From Clostridia bacterium (lineage in GTDB: Bacteria; Bacillota; Clostridia; Oscillospirales; Acutalibacteraceae): DNA of 13,594 nucleotides. The notes below the pieces were generated by a model. The model searched no databases and was not told the origin of the DNA. It worked only from the letters and a program-made list of their open reading frames with translations. Both the position numbers and the translations under genes were made by a program. Numbering within the stretch: position 1 is the first letter of the stretch; each line of letters begins with the position of its first letter. Below, piece after piece: positions 13,220-13,594 of the stretch. The stretch is taken from the NCBI GenBank assembly GCA_900767015.1, contig CAAFXQ010000169.1:1-13594 (forward strand). Direction: 5' to 3'.

Positions 13220-13594
13220 TTACCAGATGAAAGCAAGAACTTCACCGCCGACGTTTGCCTTGCGTGCGTCCTTGTCAGTCATGATACCCTTGGAAGTAGA
13301 GATGATGGCGATGCCGAGTCCCTTCATTACCTTGGGCATATCTTCACAGCTTGTATAGATTCTCAGACCGGGCTTGGAAACTCTTCTGAGACCTGTAATT
13401 ACCTGGGACTTATTCGGACCGTACTTAAGCTGTATGTCCATCATTCCCTGCTTACCGTCTTCTTCGACGGTGAAGCTTTTGATATAACCTTCATCCACAA
13501 GAATCTGAGCAATTGCCTTCTTCGTGTTGGATGCAGGAATCTTAACCGAATCGTGTTTTGCTGATGAAGCGTTACGGATTCTTGTAAGCATATC
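13220..13594 (-). CDS. rpsH: 30S ribosomal protein S8 (5' end cut by the window edge)
   Basis: About 124 residues are visible. The reading frame continues through the window edge: the codon before the first Met is GAT (Asp), and MLTRIRNASSAKHDS matches residues from about 10 onward of S8, whose family starts roughly eight residues earlier (typically ...DPIADMLTRIRNA). The Met at 13589-13591 is therefore internal and not the start. The C-terminus STSKGIMTDKDARKANVGGE with FIW is the family signature. S8 binds the central domain of 16S rRNA and, in E. coli, represses the spc operon. The usual upstream neighbour, rpsN, would lie outside. Confidence 0.97.
   Translation of the reverse strand, partial: DMLTRIRNASSAKHDSVKIPASNTKKAIAQILVDEGYIKSFTVEEDGKQGMMDIQLKYGPNKSQVITGLRRVSKPGLRIYTSCEDMPKVMKGLGIAIISTSKGIMTDKDARKANVGGEVLAFIW

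Noticed and set aside
13589..13591. ATG as the true rpsH start
   Set aside because: The frame is open upstream to the window edge and the family has about eight to nine more residues before MLTRIRNA.

Overview
The window looks like a metagenome-derived contig from a low-to-mid-GC Gram-positive anaerobe, most likely a gut clostridium of the Oscillospiraceae/Ruminococcaceae type. This is inferred from four things: the gene order of the ribosomal cluster, with rpsD between rpsK and rpoA (in Bacillus rpsD lies elsewhere); a four-cysteine zinc lid in adenylate kinase; zinc-binding forms of S4 and L36; and a stand-alone siroheme reductase typical of strict anaerobes. The first 19 bases exactly match the 3' end of the Illumina TruSeq read-1 adapter, so the left edge is a sequencing or assembly artefact and not genome.

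Right two thirds (about 4871-13594, all minus strand): the 3' part of the spc cluster running into the alpha cluster. In transcription order it holds rpsH (cut by the window edge), rplF, rplR, rpsE, rpmD, rplO, secY, adk, map, a KOW-domain protein, infA, rpmJ (37 codons, at 7753-7866), rpsM, rpsK, rpsD, rpoA and rplQ. Gaps are 1-44 bases, every gene is intact and of family length, and the unit ends in a strong UUCG-loop terminator after rplQ. Together these genes make both ribosomal subunits' proteins, the SecY translocon channel, AMP/ADP balance, N-terminal Met removal, initiation factor 1 and the RNA polymerase alpha subunit.

Middle (about 3444-4870): two unrecognised minus-strand genes encoding small membrane or membrane-anchored proteins, behind a near-consensus sigma-A promoter. 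They are followed by a hairpin terminator and a 392-base gene-free stretch rich in palindromes that carries the promoter of the next gene.

Left (20-3443): a plus-strand pair, a TetR-family regulator and a siroheme/[4Fe-4S] sulfite or nitrite reductase-like protein with two ferredoxin clusters, faces a minus-strand secreted alpha/beta-hydrolase. The hydrolase's nucleophile elbow carries Cys instead of Ser. Between these convergent units lie a heptamer repeat array, a 143-base GC-rich block with short inverted ends and a shared hairpin.

Most of the window is highly conserved housekeeping DNA. The parts worth a second look are the Cys-elbow hydrolase, the heptamer repeats at two loci (one encodes the last residues of the reductase), the GC-rich block, the regulator/reductase pair with a palindrome inside its promoter, and the paired hairpins. 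I do not see a clear new multi-gene system.
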